In this document: piece after piece, positions 10,158-20,321 of the stretch
Position numbering within the stretch: position 1 is the first letter of the stretch
How the letters are laid out: each line of letters starts with the position of its first letter
DNA from: Wolfiporia cocos
Lineage: Eukaryota; Basidiomycota; Agaricomycetes; Polyporales; Phaeolaceae
Direction: 5' to 3'
DNA: 64,000 bases
Assembly: GCA_029448655.1 (NCBI GenBank)
Contig: JACCLO010000007.1
Coordinates: 2,914,001-2,978,000, forward strand
Translations under genes and position numbers: made by a program
The notes under the pieces: model-generated
Told to the model about the DNA's origin: nothing
Database searches by the model: none
The model's input: the letters and a program-made list of their open reading frames with translations, nothing else

Positions 10158-10865
10158 GTGTCCGCTGCCCGCACTGTGCTGCATCGCACTCACCAGGGCC
10201 ATTACAACGTCGACATCGACGCGGGCACCTTCGTCTCTCCTGCCGACTCGCTTGGTGCCCCTCCACATCGATTCCTGCACAGCATAATGCGCTCAAAGTG
10301 AGTCGTTCTCCTCTATCATCTGGGCTCACCGCCGTCACAAGACGCCCCCGCGATAGGCCCAGATTAAAGTCTGAATTGCACGCGTGGCCACAAGCGCCCT
10401 CTTAGCCGATCTCGTAATCCCGTCCGTTCACTCGACGGTAGTCGCCGTCTCTGCTCACGAGGACAGAGGTACGCGAGGCTTCGTGATTCCTGTTTCAAGG
10501 AGGTTCGAATACCATCGGCGGTCGCAGCTGTACCAGCGAGTGCGCACGGACCTGGTCAGCACATATAAGAGGGCGAGCGAGGCGAACGTTGTGCCCAGCA
10601 GGTTTGCCCTTCATCCTCTCGTCCCCGTCACCCTTCTACTTGTATTGTGACCTTGTCGACTCGGGTCAAGGCTCCACCACCCCTCTTCGGGTGTGCTCTT
10701 GCTACGCGGTGAGTTGTCTGCCAATCCTGCGTTGCCCAAGTGCTTACAGTGCCACCTGCCCCACAGGTTGTGACCGTTTGCAGCACGGGACAGCGTGTCC
10801 TGCTGCTGGCCGCTGGCAGCACCACCTCCGCCCTGCAGAGCATTACCGCATCGCAAACGTGCTAG
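10158..10865 (+). CDS. Weak candidate exon chain on the plus strand (unit 1)
   Basis: An open segment at 10158-10297 (peptide includes GHYNVDIDAGTF and PPHRFLHSIMRSK) ends at a gtgagt donor. Further on, an open stretch with RFEYHRRSQLYQRVRTDLVS runs to 10601, followed by exons 10671-10708 and 10767-10865. Their GT-AG introns (69 and 58 nt) keep a single open frame into AEHYRIANVL, and the last ends at a gtgagc donor. The link between the first and later segments, the start and the end are not resolved. Type B differs mostly by amino-acid-changing substitutions here, so constraint is weak. No family recognised. Equivalents: about 26290-26997, 42403-43108, 58559-59266. Confidence 0.27.
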
Positions 10866-11097
10866 GTGAGCCGTTCGCTCCTATACGCTCGTCTGAAATC
10901 ATTCACTTACCACGTCCATTCGCGCCCTACGGCGTGCCGAGTACCCATCGTTACCACCGTTTTGCCACGCTACGCCCGTTGATCGGTGAGTTATCGGTGT
11001 CCTCGTTCTGGATGATCGTGCTCACGTTGCATGTGCCCGGTGCCGTCCCTCAAGCCGGTCGTGAGACCTCAGCTTCTTGTCGGACCCGTTGTGCTTG

Positions 11098-12440
11098 ACA
11101 GGTCATGCAACATGGCTCATATGCCATTGCTTGTATCCCACCATCGCCGGTGAGCATCCTGCATTTCACCCTCATACTCATCTTTGCAGCCGATTCCGGC
11201 CACGTCACGGCGTCCGCTTGACCATCGCCGTCGCTTTCGCGCGCGCGCGCTATCGTTCGGCCCTCCACGAATCGGACGTTGTAGATCGTTGTATAGATTT
11301 ATTGATTGTGTACGACGTTACGCGCAGTACATGGCACGTAGTGTGCATTCTCGTAAATTGCACTAGCAGGCCCTTGTAAGGCACCGCGGCACGACACGCG
11401 GCCATCATGTCAAGCCGTCCTGCCGCCCATCGTCGCCTCCAAGGCAGTATCACCGTAGAACATGTCGCCCGATGCGCAGCGTGCCCTCGCTGGGCACAAG
11501 TTGAGGAAGCACCCACCTCGGCACCCGTCCCGTGCGCCCCGTTAACGACCTCCACGGCACGACTTTGGACGGTGCGGTGCGCGCAGCCGCGATGCATCTG
11601 AAGTGGCCTACGGTGCACGCGCTCGATGTGGACTTGTCCGGTCCCGTTAGTGTCTCTTGTGAACCGGTCACGCACCTCGCGATGGGACGTACCACGTAGC
11701 GTGGCGTACGATTCTGAAACGGGGACCCGTAGCGCGTCACGGCGTGATGTTCGGGCACCATGACGGGTCCCTCCGCCATCCACATTGCGCACCATGAGCA
11801 GCGGCGGGTGACGACGTACCCATGGGCCATGGCCCGTTAGAAGCCACACAAGTCCGCCGCTCGCCGCATCGAGGTCCACACCTTGAACGTGCTGTCACGC
11901 TCGCCTCCATGCAGCGCGAGCTTGACGAGTCCATCCAGCACGCGGCGTTGGGATAGAATCGAAAGGGAAGTGCAGGCCGCGTGCGTGCGCTGCTGGCTCC
12001 ATCAGCAAGGCAGTCGCCTACCAGATCGTACCGCCCGCTGCCCACCAATCTGCGTGCCGTCCCAGCCGTCGTGCATGACTCACCGTCCCAACGCCCCACC
12101 ACGCCGAGAGCATGCTGGCTTGACCTCAATATCGACCACCGCAGAGGCTGCGAACGATCTAAAGTCCTGTACGCGAACAACGGCAGTGCCGTGTACCTGA
12201 GTGCACCTCCCTGCCCTGGATGTCGTCGTCTCCCTCGTGCGCATCGGCCGAGACGTAGGCGTTCCACTCGTCGGGGACTGCGGAGGGCGACGTCTGCGGT
12301 GCATCAGCCAGAGTGCACGCCGACCCCGGGCGCATGCGCGGTCGTGGACGGAGTCCCGATCGACGCGGACACTGCGTGCATGCGGTGAGGCAGCCAGACG
12401 GCATGGACGACGCAGCGAGCCACTCACCGTCCTCCCCCGA
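11098..12440. repeat. Diverged internal duplicate, block A (unit 1)
   Basis: This matches block B (13964-15168) in the same order with many substitutions and indels. Clear anchors are the ggtcat.caacatggct start, the cgtagtgt/taaat segment near 11340 and 14190, gccgtcctgcc near 11420 and 14270, gtcacgcacctcgcgat near 11668 and 14558, and the gatcgacgcggacactgcg run near 12360 and 15096. The copies are about 2.7-2.9 kb apart and much older than the 16-kb tandem duplication. Equivalents: 27230-28572, 43341-44683, 59499-60841. Confidence 0.8.
11102..11366 (+). other. Conserved splice junction in duplicated block A, candidate exons (unit 1)
   Basis: A 48-nt segment (11102-11149) is followed by a 40-nt GT-AG intron (11150-11189) and a downstream segment. 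The junction sits at exactly the same place as in block B (13968-14125), and the 48-nt segments read VMQHGSYAIA and VIQHGSCTIA in one frame. A second frame has an ATG in good context (aacATGGCt) in both. The frame in use, and whether this is a live gene, are undecided. Equivalents: 27234-27498, 43345-43609, 59503-59767. Confidence 0.3.
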
Positions 12441-12572
12441 CAGGCTCGCGTGCCCATTCACGTTCCTCTTCGCGCCCGCGCCCGCGCGTTCCATCTCTTT
12501 TACGATCTCGTTGAGCAGAAACTTGACCAATTTTCGTGCGCGTCCTGATCCATCAACCGCGGAAGAGCTCAT
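12304..12572 (-). CDS. Weak candidate two-exon small gene in block A, about 70 aa (unit 1)
   Basis: Exon 12572-12428 starts with ATG and includes ARKLVKFLLNEIVKEMERAG. A 56-nt intron (12427-12372, gtgagt...gcag) leads to exon 12371-12304 (SASIGTPSTTAHA), ending TGA. The intron and second exon recur in block B, where the protein reads SASIGTPSTTVHA. In unit 3 the ATG is changed (the sequence reads cgg where the minus-strand start was), which weakens the start choice. No family recognised. Equivalents: 28436-28704, 44547-44815 (no ATG), 60705-60973. Confidence 0.28.
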
Positions 12573-13963
12573 CGAGCGAGCGCAGCGCGGTATGCTCGGA
12601 GTACGGCAGAGGCTGGGTCGATCACAGCAGATCGGAGGACGCGGAGGCACGGACTTGGGCCAAGCGAGGCGTGCGGCAGGCAGAGCACGAAATACGAAAC
12701 GTTTACTTGCGAAGAGTAAAAGATTTTAAAAATTGCAACCAGCCACAGTTCGAGAGTAGTCTGAATCCAGTTGCACATCCCGACGACGCGTGCCACAAAG
12801 TGCACCAAAGGACAATGCACCCGTTTCCACACCCCGCACCGCTGCCTGATTCCCACTCGGGCGAGCCCGCATCCACAGAGCATGCCCCTGGGCCCAGGTG
12901 GGGCGTGAGATCCCTCTGTTGCGTCCCACACGAGGGACGCATAGATCAGGCGGGGACAACGGCACTGACGATGCTTACTTTGTCCATGCACGCCCACTTT
13001 CGGTAGGACCGGAGGACACGTCTCAACCCGCGCCCCGAACTACACCCACCAGGCCCTCTGCCGCGAGGGGAGCCGCGGCATCGTTGGGCGGTCTGGAGGG
13101 CTACGGCCTGCGAGAGATTGCTGTTGTCCTCCTGGGCCGTTTCAGGCCCGGCCCGGCTAGGGCGCGGTTGCTGGCATTGAACAATATCTTGCTGGTATTT
13201 AACGTTCAGACCTTCCCACTCGCAGAGCGGACGCGCGGGGCACCCTGTGCGTGGCGAGGATTGCCGCCTTCGTGCTGTGGCTGGTCGTGAGGAGAGAAAA
13301 GAAAAGAGGACGCGCTGGTAGTGGCAGTGCCCTCGATCAGGCAAGTGTGGTTCACGCTGCATGGGCTGTTTACGAGCTGGCACTTTGCTCTTCGTGAGCC
13401 CGGGTTTTGTTCCGAGAATATGCTATCTTTCCGTCGTCGTTTTCGCTCGTGCGAACAACTTGGCCTTCCATCTCGTACAGATTGAACCGTCGCGTGCATG
13501 TTCGCCCGACGACGAGGGAGCTTGAAGAGGTAACCTTACACTTCGTTCCATGTATATCGGATGTGCGGAATCATATAACCCGCCGCTGCGCTTTCAATCC
13601 TCTTGACCTGCCATGCTCTGAACCAACGGCCAAGAAACCCTGGACGATGGGGGCTATTGTCGTATCGTCTTTGCACCGTGCACCGCTATCCAAACACTTC
13701 TGTTCGCTCGTAATCCACAACATCCAAATTGTCTCCCTTGTCTCCGCTCGCAGCCGCTCGCTCGCTGCGGCGCAGGGTTAACAGCCGTCGTCGTCGATCT
13801 CCTGGCCGTTCGTATAGCACCCCACCGGGGAGACGAGGTAGATCACCGTGCCCGGTCCAGCTCGCCGCATGCGTAGGCATCCGGTCGACAGTGAGTGCGA
13901 CGAGCCTGACACCAGAGGTACGGTCGCAACATCTTGGCCCGTGCTCAACACCCATTGGGTCTG
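12573..13963. other. Stretch between duplicated blocks A and B
   Basis: No convincing gene. An 8-bp hairpin (tgcgtccc, loop of 6, gggacgca) lies at 12920-12941. A plus-strand open frame at about 13407-13781 survives in unit 3 only because a 1-base gain and a 1-base loss about 45 bases apart cancel out, and it changes several residues, so I do not call it a gene. Equivalents: 28705-30095, 44816-46205, 60974-62364. Confidence 0.5.
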
Positions 13964-15168
13964 ACGGGTCATCCAACATGGCTCTTGCACGATCGCCCGT
14001 ATCCGCCCGTCGCCGGTGAGCCGGTTTTTCTCCTAGGTCTTTCGCACACTCTCATCTCACCGATACAGTCTGTTCCGACCACCGTGCGCGCTGTGAATCG
14101 TGCACTATCGTATGGCCCTCTGTGAATCAAACGTCGTGTATATTGCTGAATAAACGTATTGACCGTGCAGGATGATACGTGTAGCCCACGCCACGTAGTG
14201 TACGATTCGTAAATCGCGCCTGCAGGCCCCTGCAGGGCGCCGTAGCCGGATGTGCGGCCATCCCGTCGAGCCGTCCTGCCACCAAGGCCGGACGCAACGC
14301 GCAAGGCTGCAGCGGACGTCGACGCGGCACCGCGGCACGCGTGCATCGTCGCCCAACGCCTCGACCGTAGAACATGCCGCCCGACGCGCAACGCGCTCTC
14401 GCCGACGCGCCCGGGACGATTCAAGGGAGCACGCACCTGAGGAGCCACCCTATGTGCCCCGCCGATAAGCCCCGCGACACAACTTTGCGCGGTGGGCCGC
14501 GGCTGGCCGATGTGTTCGCGCCAGGGTGTGGGGTGACCGCAGCAGCTTGTGAACGGGTCACGCACCTCGCGATCGGACGTACCGTGTCGGGTACGATTCC
14601 GTTAGGAGGACCTGCAACGTGTACGGTGTGACGTACGGGTACCATATTGAGTATTCGTGTTGGATACGATGAGTGGTGAGTGTGTCCAGCACAGGTGCAG
14701 GCACGTACAGCGTCGTCTGGGGAAAGAGCAAGCAGCGTGAGTGCGCTGCTGGCGTGGAGGCGGCTGCCTCGTCCGTAGGCTGCCAGAGTTAGTGGGCGAG
14801 AGATACTCACCGGCGTGCGGACGTGCTCCGGACAGCGCGGCGTGGGCAGCAGATGGCCCCAGAGCAGTCACAAGAGGTGCGAGTCGCGCAGGTGCCAGGG
14901 TTGCTGTGCTTTCGAACGACGTCCGCTGTGTGGCGAGGTGCTTGCGTGGACGGGCGCGCGGGCGTCGTGAATGTGCTGGGTGGACGGGAGGACGCGGAGG
15001 CAGGGACTCGAGCGAGGCGAGGCGTGCGGCAGGTAGAGTAGCAAGGGCAGACCCGAGCCGCCACCGAGCGTGCACGGTCGTGGACGGCGTCCCGATCGAC
15101 GCGGACACTGCGTGCATGCGGTAAGGCGGTGAGGCGGCCAGACGACGCGGCGAGCCACTCACACACAC
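13964..15168. repeat. Diverged internal duplicate, block B (unit 1)
   Basis: Partner of block A. A further shared piece (ggaggacgcggaggca with gcgaggcgtgcggcag) lies inside block B at about 14988-15040 but just outside block A at about 12623-12682, so the order has been rearranged there. Equivalents: 30096-31300, about 46206-47401, 62365-63569. Confidence 0.8.
13968..14125 (+). other. Conserved splice junction in duplicated block B, candidate terminal exons (unit 1)
   Basis: A 48-nt segment (13968-14015) is followed by a 53-nt GT-AG intron (14016-14068) with a ctcac branch-like site, then exon 14069-14125 ending in TGA. An AATAAA lies about 25 bases further on. In the frame that matches block A, both type A/B differences in the last exon are silent (ACC/ACT, TCG/TCA), but a 1-base deletion upstream in unit 3 changes the frame before it. 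Equivalents: 30100-30257, 46210-46367, 62369-62526. Confidence 0.3.
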
Positions 15169-15306
15169 AACGCTGAATACTGGTAAAACGGCAGACGCTG
15201 TTTTGGCTAGCATTCGGCGGATTTCGTGGCCAGGCCAGAGAGATGATGTCGAGTACGAATCAGACTGCAAGGGAATGTCTGAGATGAGAGATGAGATGGA
15301 GCTCAT
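14811..15306 (-). CDS. Weak candidate spliced gene in block B, 5' portion (unit 1)
   Basis: An ATG at 15306 opens MSSISSLISDIPLQ. A GT-rich donor region near 15165-15175 and the same acceptor as in block A (exon resumes at 15107) lead into SASIGTPSTTVHA. That exon runs to a strong donor, gtgagtat, at 14810, followed by a cactaac branch-like site and an AG at 14746 (65-nt intron). Unit 3 carries small deletions that shift this frame. Function unknown. Equivalents: 30943-31438, about 47044-47539, 63212-63707. Confidence 0.25.
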
Positions 15307-16382
15307 CTAGATAATATTTGCCTCCGCCCTGAGGGTCCGAGAGAGAACGCATCGCCGCCCAGAGCAGACGTGTCTGCGAGGATCGCCGCGTCGGCCAAGC
15401 TGTCCGGGGCATGTATAGGTCAAATCTTGAAATCCGCATCCAGCGTCGACGACAACGGACTTTCTGGCTGCGTTTCGCTCGGATAATGGTCACGGGCTAA
15501 TAGCGCTGGAGTCGCTCGAGGACAATGGCGCGCAGTGGCCCTCGTCTTCTCAGAAAGAAAGCAGCTGCGCAGCTTCAACTAGATACACTTTGTACATTAC
15601 TCTACCAGAAAATGTGAGGATCCACCATTGATAGTTCCTGCACCGGCGCTGCAGCTACGACGCCGCCTTGTCGTATCAAACAATGCCACCAGATGATATT
15701 CAAACACTATCTATCTCTTACAACATGCACTCACGGCAAACCAATCGCATAAGACAACGCTAAGCACAAGGTCGGCGGCACGCGACGCCGTCGCCTTTTG
15801 TACACAGATGATGACGATGACGACGATGAGGGGGCGGGATGGGAAATAATCGTGTCCTGTGGTATGCAGGCACTCTACTACACGCAAACGGAATCAGGGG
15901 TGTGCGCGGACGGGGCGAGGGTAGCGGTAGACGTGGGGTGGTGGTGGTGGTGGTGGTGTATACTCTGTGGGGCGCGGGGCGGTAACGGTAACGAGTGCGC
16001 ACTTCTAAATCATGCAACGACGGGCCAGCACTGTCCGAATGGAGAACCTCTATGAACGTGAAGTAGAATCAATGCAGTGTACGATAGGTGACGCGTATGT
16101 AGTTGGTGGTATGCTATGGATGCGGCGGCGCGGGCACGGCGCGGAGCGTTCGTTTCAACCAAGACGAGAGCAAGCCGGGACGAGATGGTGAGGGTAGATG
16201 GAAGGGGCGGAGGAGGAAGGGGAGAACGGGTAGGAGAGCAGCGCGCGAGACGCAATGGGGCCGAGACTTCTAGATGCACGGGACATTTTGTGGGAGATGA
16301 AGCACGAGAAACGGGGCGGAGCACGCAGGCAGAGGCGGCGGACATAGGGTGTGCGACGGGGGCAGCGTCGCCAGCGGTGTTT
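15307..16382. other. Gene-poor stretch crossing the unit 1/unit 2 boundary, 3' of the PRM10-like gene
   Basis: Contains the GATGAC and GTG microsatellites and the presumed 3' UTR and terminator of the next PRM10-like gene (which ends at 16383, minus strand). No open frame with recognisable features. Equivalents: 31439-32514, about 47540-48617; the last copy is cut by the window end (63708-64000). Confidence 0.6.
15938..15958 (+). repeat. (GTG)7 microsatellite
   Basis: Seven GTG units. The same length is seen in unit 2 (32070-32090) and, by eye, near 48173-48193 before unit 4. A shorter GATGAC-type imperfect repeat lies at 15807-15830. Confidence 0.85.
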
Positions 16383-19300
16383 TTACAAGGAGAAGATCCC
16401 TCCGGCTCTACGACGCGACTGGACGGGATGGACGATGACGAGCGAGATGCCGAGGCCGACGGTGAGCCCGATCGAGACCGAGACGAGCTGCAGGGCGGTG
16501 TCAAACCCGGAGAGGTACGAGTCGTTCGCGGACGTGCCGCTCGTCTCGTCCGACACGAACGAGAACAGGCCGCCGTTCGCCAGACCCGATGGCAGCTGGA
16601 ACAGAATGCCAGTGATCTACACGCGCGCGTCAGCGACAGTCGCGACAGCCAAGAGACGGAGCACTGACCATGACGACGAACGCGTTCCCTCTGAAGAAGC
16701 GGCCGTACACGTTGGAGACAAAGCCGACGGCAAGCCCACCGACCGCAGCAGAGATGTCGCTCTGGTTCGGGAACTTTGTGCCGGTAAAGTGGTTGCACAC
16801 CCAGCCGATGCACGAAACGGCCACCGCGAGGAGCTGCACAGTCTGATCAGAACACGGCCCGTCAGCTTTCAACGGGTGAACGCTCACAGTCTCCTTCCGG
16901 TAGTACGGAGCCTGGTTGCGCAAGCTCAACGACAACGAGTACAGCGGCACCGTGAGGAACGCTGTGATACCCCCGAGGTCAGAATCGACTCCATCCGGCT
17001 AAGCGAGACACGTACCCCACCAGAGCGACGGCGTCTGCTGGTACCACGGTCCATCGGGATGGTGGCTCGATTGGCACGTCAAGTCGTCCGCGCCAGCCAG
17101 CCGATGCTGCGTGATCTTCGAGTACGCCGTAGCGCCGATCGACAGCCCAAAGCCGAGGAAGAGCGAGTAGATGATCGAGAAGCACACGCGCACCGCGCCC
17201 GAGACGATGTTGCGCGACGCGAGCTCGAGGCTTCCGCACAGGATGATGAAGCCCTGCGACAAACATAAAGTGGTCAGTCACGGCCGGGCCAGCGAGCGCG
17301 GGGAGACGTACGGGCAGGATGAGCACGATCGACGCGGCGCCGATCGCGGTGTAGCAGAACTTGTGCGAGTCTGCGAGCGCAGCGGCGATGAAGCTGAACA
17401 GGAGCGTGACCGTGATCCTGTCGGGGGCGGTCGTCAGCACGCGTCGGGAGCGGCGGAGCCCACGCGGGCAGGGACAGGGGCAGGGCAAAAAGCGCGGACA
17501 CCTACTCGAAGATGTTCGAGTACAGCTCGTTGCGCGCCGCGAACACCTGGATGACGATCAGCAGGCAGCCGAGCGGGAACGAGATGAGCGAGTCGACGAA
17601 GGAGCCGTTGAACGACACGCTGCAGATCGACGCCGAGCAGAAGCCGCCGATGATGACCAGCTGCCAGAACTTGTACAGCTGCGGCTTGCGCATCAGGTCG
17701 TCGAGCGCGATGCTCGCGTCCTTGACCGAGATGTCGTCGTGGATGACCTTCCAGTAGAGCGCGTACGCGTCCTGCAGCTTGCCAATGTCGAGCGCGGAGC
17801 CCTGGCGGATAAACTTGATGTTGGACGTGCTCGTCGTCGCATCGTCGAACGAGATGAGCATCACGTCCGGGAGGTACATGCACGAGAGCGGAATGTCGAG
17901 CACCTTGCCCGTCGCCTGTATCTGCGCCTGCAGCCGGTGCGTCGGCCCGCCAAACATCATCATCGCGCGCGCGAGCTTGAGGATGAACTCCTGCCGCTGC
18001 ACGATCTCCGCCACATGGCGCGTAATCTGCGCCACGCACTCCGTCAGCACCGCACACAGCGCAGCAGCAGCACAAAAGCGCACGCACGTAGATCTCGGCC
18101 TTCTTGCGCTTCTTGAGCTCCTTCTTCCGCCGCTCGCGCTCCTCCGCCCGCTTGATGCGCTCCTTCTCGCGCTCGAGCCACTCGTCGTCGCTCGTCGCGG
18201 GCGTGCCGGGCGTGCTCGGCGTCCCCGCGCGGCTCCACCCGCGCTTCGGCAGGTCGCGCAGCACGCCCGTCCACTTGGTCCGCCCGCTCTTGGTGCTCTG
18301 CGGCGAGTCGTCCTCCTCCTCCGTGATGAAGTTCATCGGCAGCGACGACGTGCGCAGGTGCGACGGGTGCGCGGGCTCCGACGGCGAGTGCCCCGGCGAG
18401 TCAAAGTGCATGCTCCGCGGCTGCGTCAGCGCCGCCTCTGGCTCCTCGACGACCTCCTTCGTCTGCGGGAGGTTGCTCTCGAGCGAGTACCTGCACCGAC
18501 TCGTCAGCGTCGCCCGCCGCCAGTCAGCATGCACACTCACCGCGAGAGATGGTACCCGGGCCGCTTCACGCTCGGCGCGAGCGTCGAGTGCTGCGGGGCC
18601 GCCGCGCCCGCGATGTTGCCCGTGCTCGCGATGAGCGGGCCAAACACGCCCGCGGCGTTCCGCGTCTGCGATGGGCGCGAGTCGCCCCACGGCTTCGGGA
18701 TGCTGATCTTCGGGAGCGTGAGCGACACCGCGGACCCGTTCGCGGAGCCCGCCCAGCGCGGGCGCTCGCCCTCCGCCGCGGCCGCCGCGCGCTCCGCCTT
18801 GGCGCGCCTCCGCTCCTCCTTCTCTCGCGCGCGCCGCTCCGCCTTCTCGCGCTTGAGGTCGCGCTCCGATGGCGGGAGCAGAAAGTCCGTCGTCGCCGTC
18901 GACTCCGTCGTGACCGTGCGCGTCGCGGGGAAGTACGAGCCGCCGCCGCCGTCGAAGCTGCTCCGCGTGCTCGTCGGGGCGAGCGTATGGCTCGACGCGT
19001 CCGCCGCGTCGTACAGCTGCAGCAGCGCGCTCAGCACGCCGCCCCCGCGCGGCTGCACGGGCGCGTACGCGCGCTCCGCGCCGCGCTCCACGTCCGTGTC
19101 CTCCCCGCTGACGGCCGTGCCCGCCTCCGCCTCGCTGCTCGACGCGCTGATGATCGGCAGGCGCCACCGCCGCCGTGCCTTCTTCGTCTCGCTCGCCTCC
19201 GCGCCCGCGCCCGCGCCGGACTTGCGCTTCGCGACGCCGCCGGGCGCCGCCGACTGCCGGCGGCTCGCGCGCCCGCTCGCGTCGTGCTCCTCCGAGTGGC

Positions 19301-20321
19301 GGCCCCACCCGGGGACGTGCACGTGCCCGCGCACGCCGACGTGGCCCCACAGCCCGCGGCGGTGCGCGCCGACGACCTTCTGCGCCTGCTGCACGCTGTG
19401 GCGCTCCGTCCCCGCGCCGGGCAGGCCCGCGGTCTCGGAGGGGTCGATGAACGCCTCGCCATATACCTCGTGCGATGGAGACGGAAGCTCCGACGGGGGC
19501 GAGGACGAACTCGTCGAGAGCGAGTCGTGCGTCACGGCGGGCGAGAGCTGGGCCATGGACGCGGGCGACTCGGAGCGGTGCCGCTCGAGCGCGTCCGTGA
19601 GGGCGTGCAGTGCTTCGGGCTGGAAGAGAAGTCAGCATCGGCATCGAGGCGGCGGGAATTTGAGATAGGAAGCAGTAGAAGGCTGCGCAGCCTCTGACGT
19701 GTATTGCAGGGCAGAAACAAGCTATAACCAATCATCGATCAGACGCCGCGCGCGGGAACCCGCGTATACGCCCCGAAAGTGCGGCGACAATGAGATGTTG
19801 CGTAGCAATTTCCGCGCGCGTGTGTCCGCTCGCCCATTGCCCCACCTCCAACGGACCAGCAGCGCATGGTGCTCACTGCTGTGGCCTGACAGGGAGGCCC
19901 CGAAGCGCGTCGATGACATAACGCACACGGCTGGCATCGGCTCTGCAGCCTTGCGATCAGCGCGCGGCGCGACCCACGTGTGCCGCCACGACGGAGGCAG
20001 GCAAACTGCGGATGACGGGGATCGCCGCACAGCGCCTTCGTAAAACACAGGGTGGAGACGTGGGGGACTCACATTCAGGCCGTGCTCGTCGAGGGCGCGG
20101 GGTGCGTCGCGCTCGTCGTCCCACTGGACCTTGCGGGGAGTCTTGGTGCCGCCGGACCTGCGGGTGCCGCCCGGGGGGCGGTTGTCGGCCGGGTCGGTGG
20201 GGTTGCGGGAGGGACTGCCGGAGTCCATGACGAGGGTGGTGGTGGAACGGGTGCTCGTCGGGCTGGGTGTGGTGCTCGCGGCGAGCACGCTCTCTATGGA
20301 TGGTTGTACACGGGGGGACAT
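16383..20321 (-). CDS. PRM10/ThrE-family membrane protein, 9 exons, 1025 aa (unit 2)
   Basis: Same exon structure as the unit-1 gene with all coordinates shifted by 16132 (exon 1 20321-20073, last exon 16616-16383). The only coding difference is at 16503 (TTC to TTT, both Phe), so the two proteins are identical. The reading frame is intact from ATG to TAA. Confidence 0.93.

Larger units (their letters stand above)
1..16132. repeat. Tandem unit 1 of a 16,132-bp head-to-tail repeat (type A)
   Basis: The sequence at base 1 recurs at 16133, 32265 and 48368. Unit 1 equals unit 2 base for base wherever I compared them, except for substitutions at 76 (t versus c), 110 (g versus c) and 371 (g versus a), where units 2, 3 and 4 agree with each other. 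The phase is arbitrary because the window edge falls inside the array. Each unit carries one PRM10/ThrE-like gene, one GWP-domain gene and long gene-poor stretches. Confidence 0.97.

Noticed and set aside
10498..10520. ggttcgaatacc resembling a tRNA T-loop
   Set aside because: The flanking bases do not pair into a T-stem, and no acceptor stem or anticodon arm could be built around it; the same applies to the ggttcgagccc on the minus strand near 7915.
10558..10570. TATA-box-like acatataagagg
   Set aside because: It falls within an open stretch of a candidate exon chain, and no supported gene start follows it.
13407..13781. 124-codon plus-strand open frame
   Set aside because: It changes several residues between types A and B and stays open in unit 3 only through two cancelling indels; no motif.
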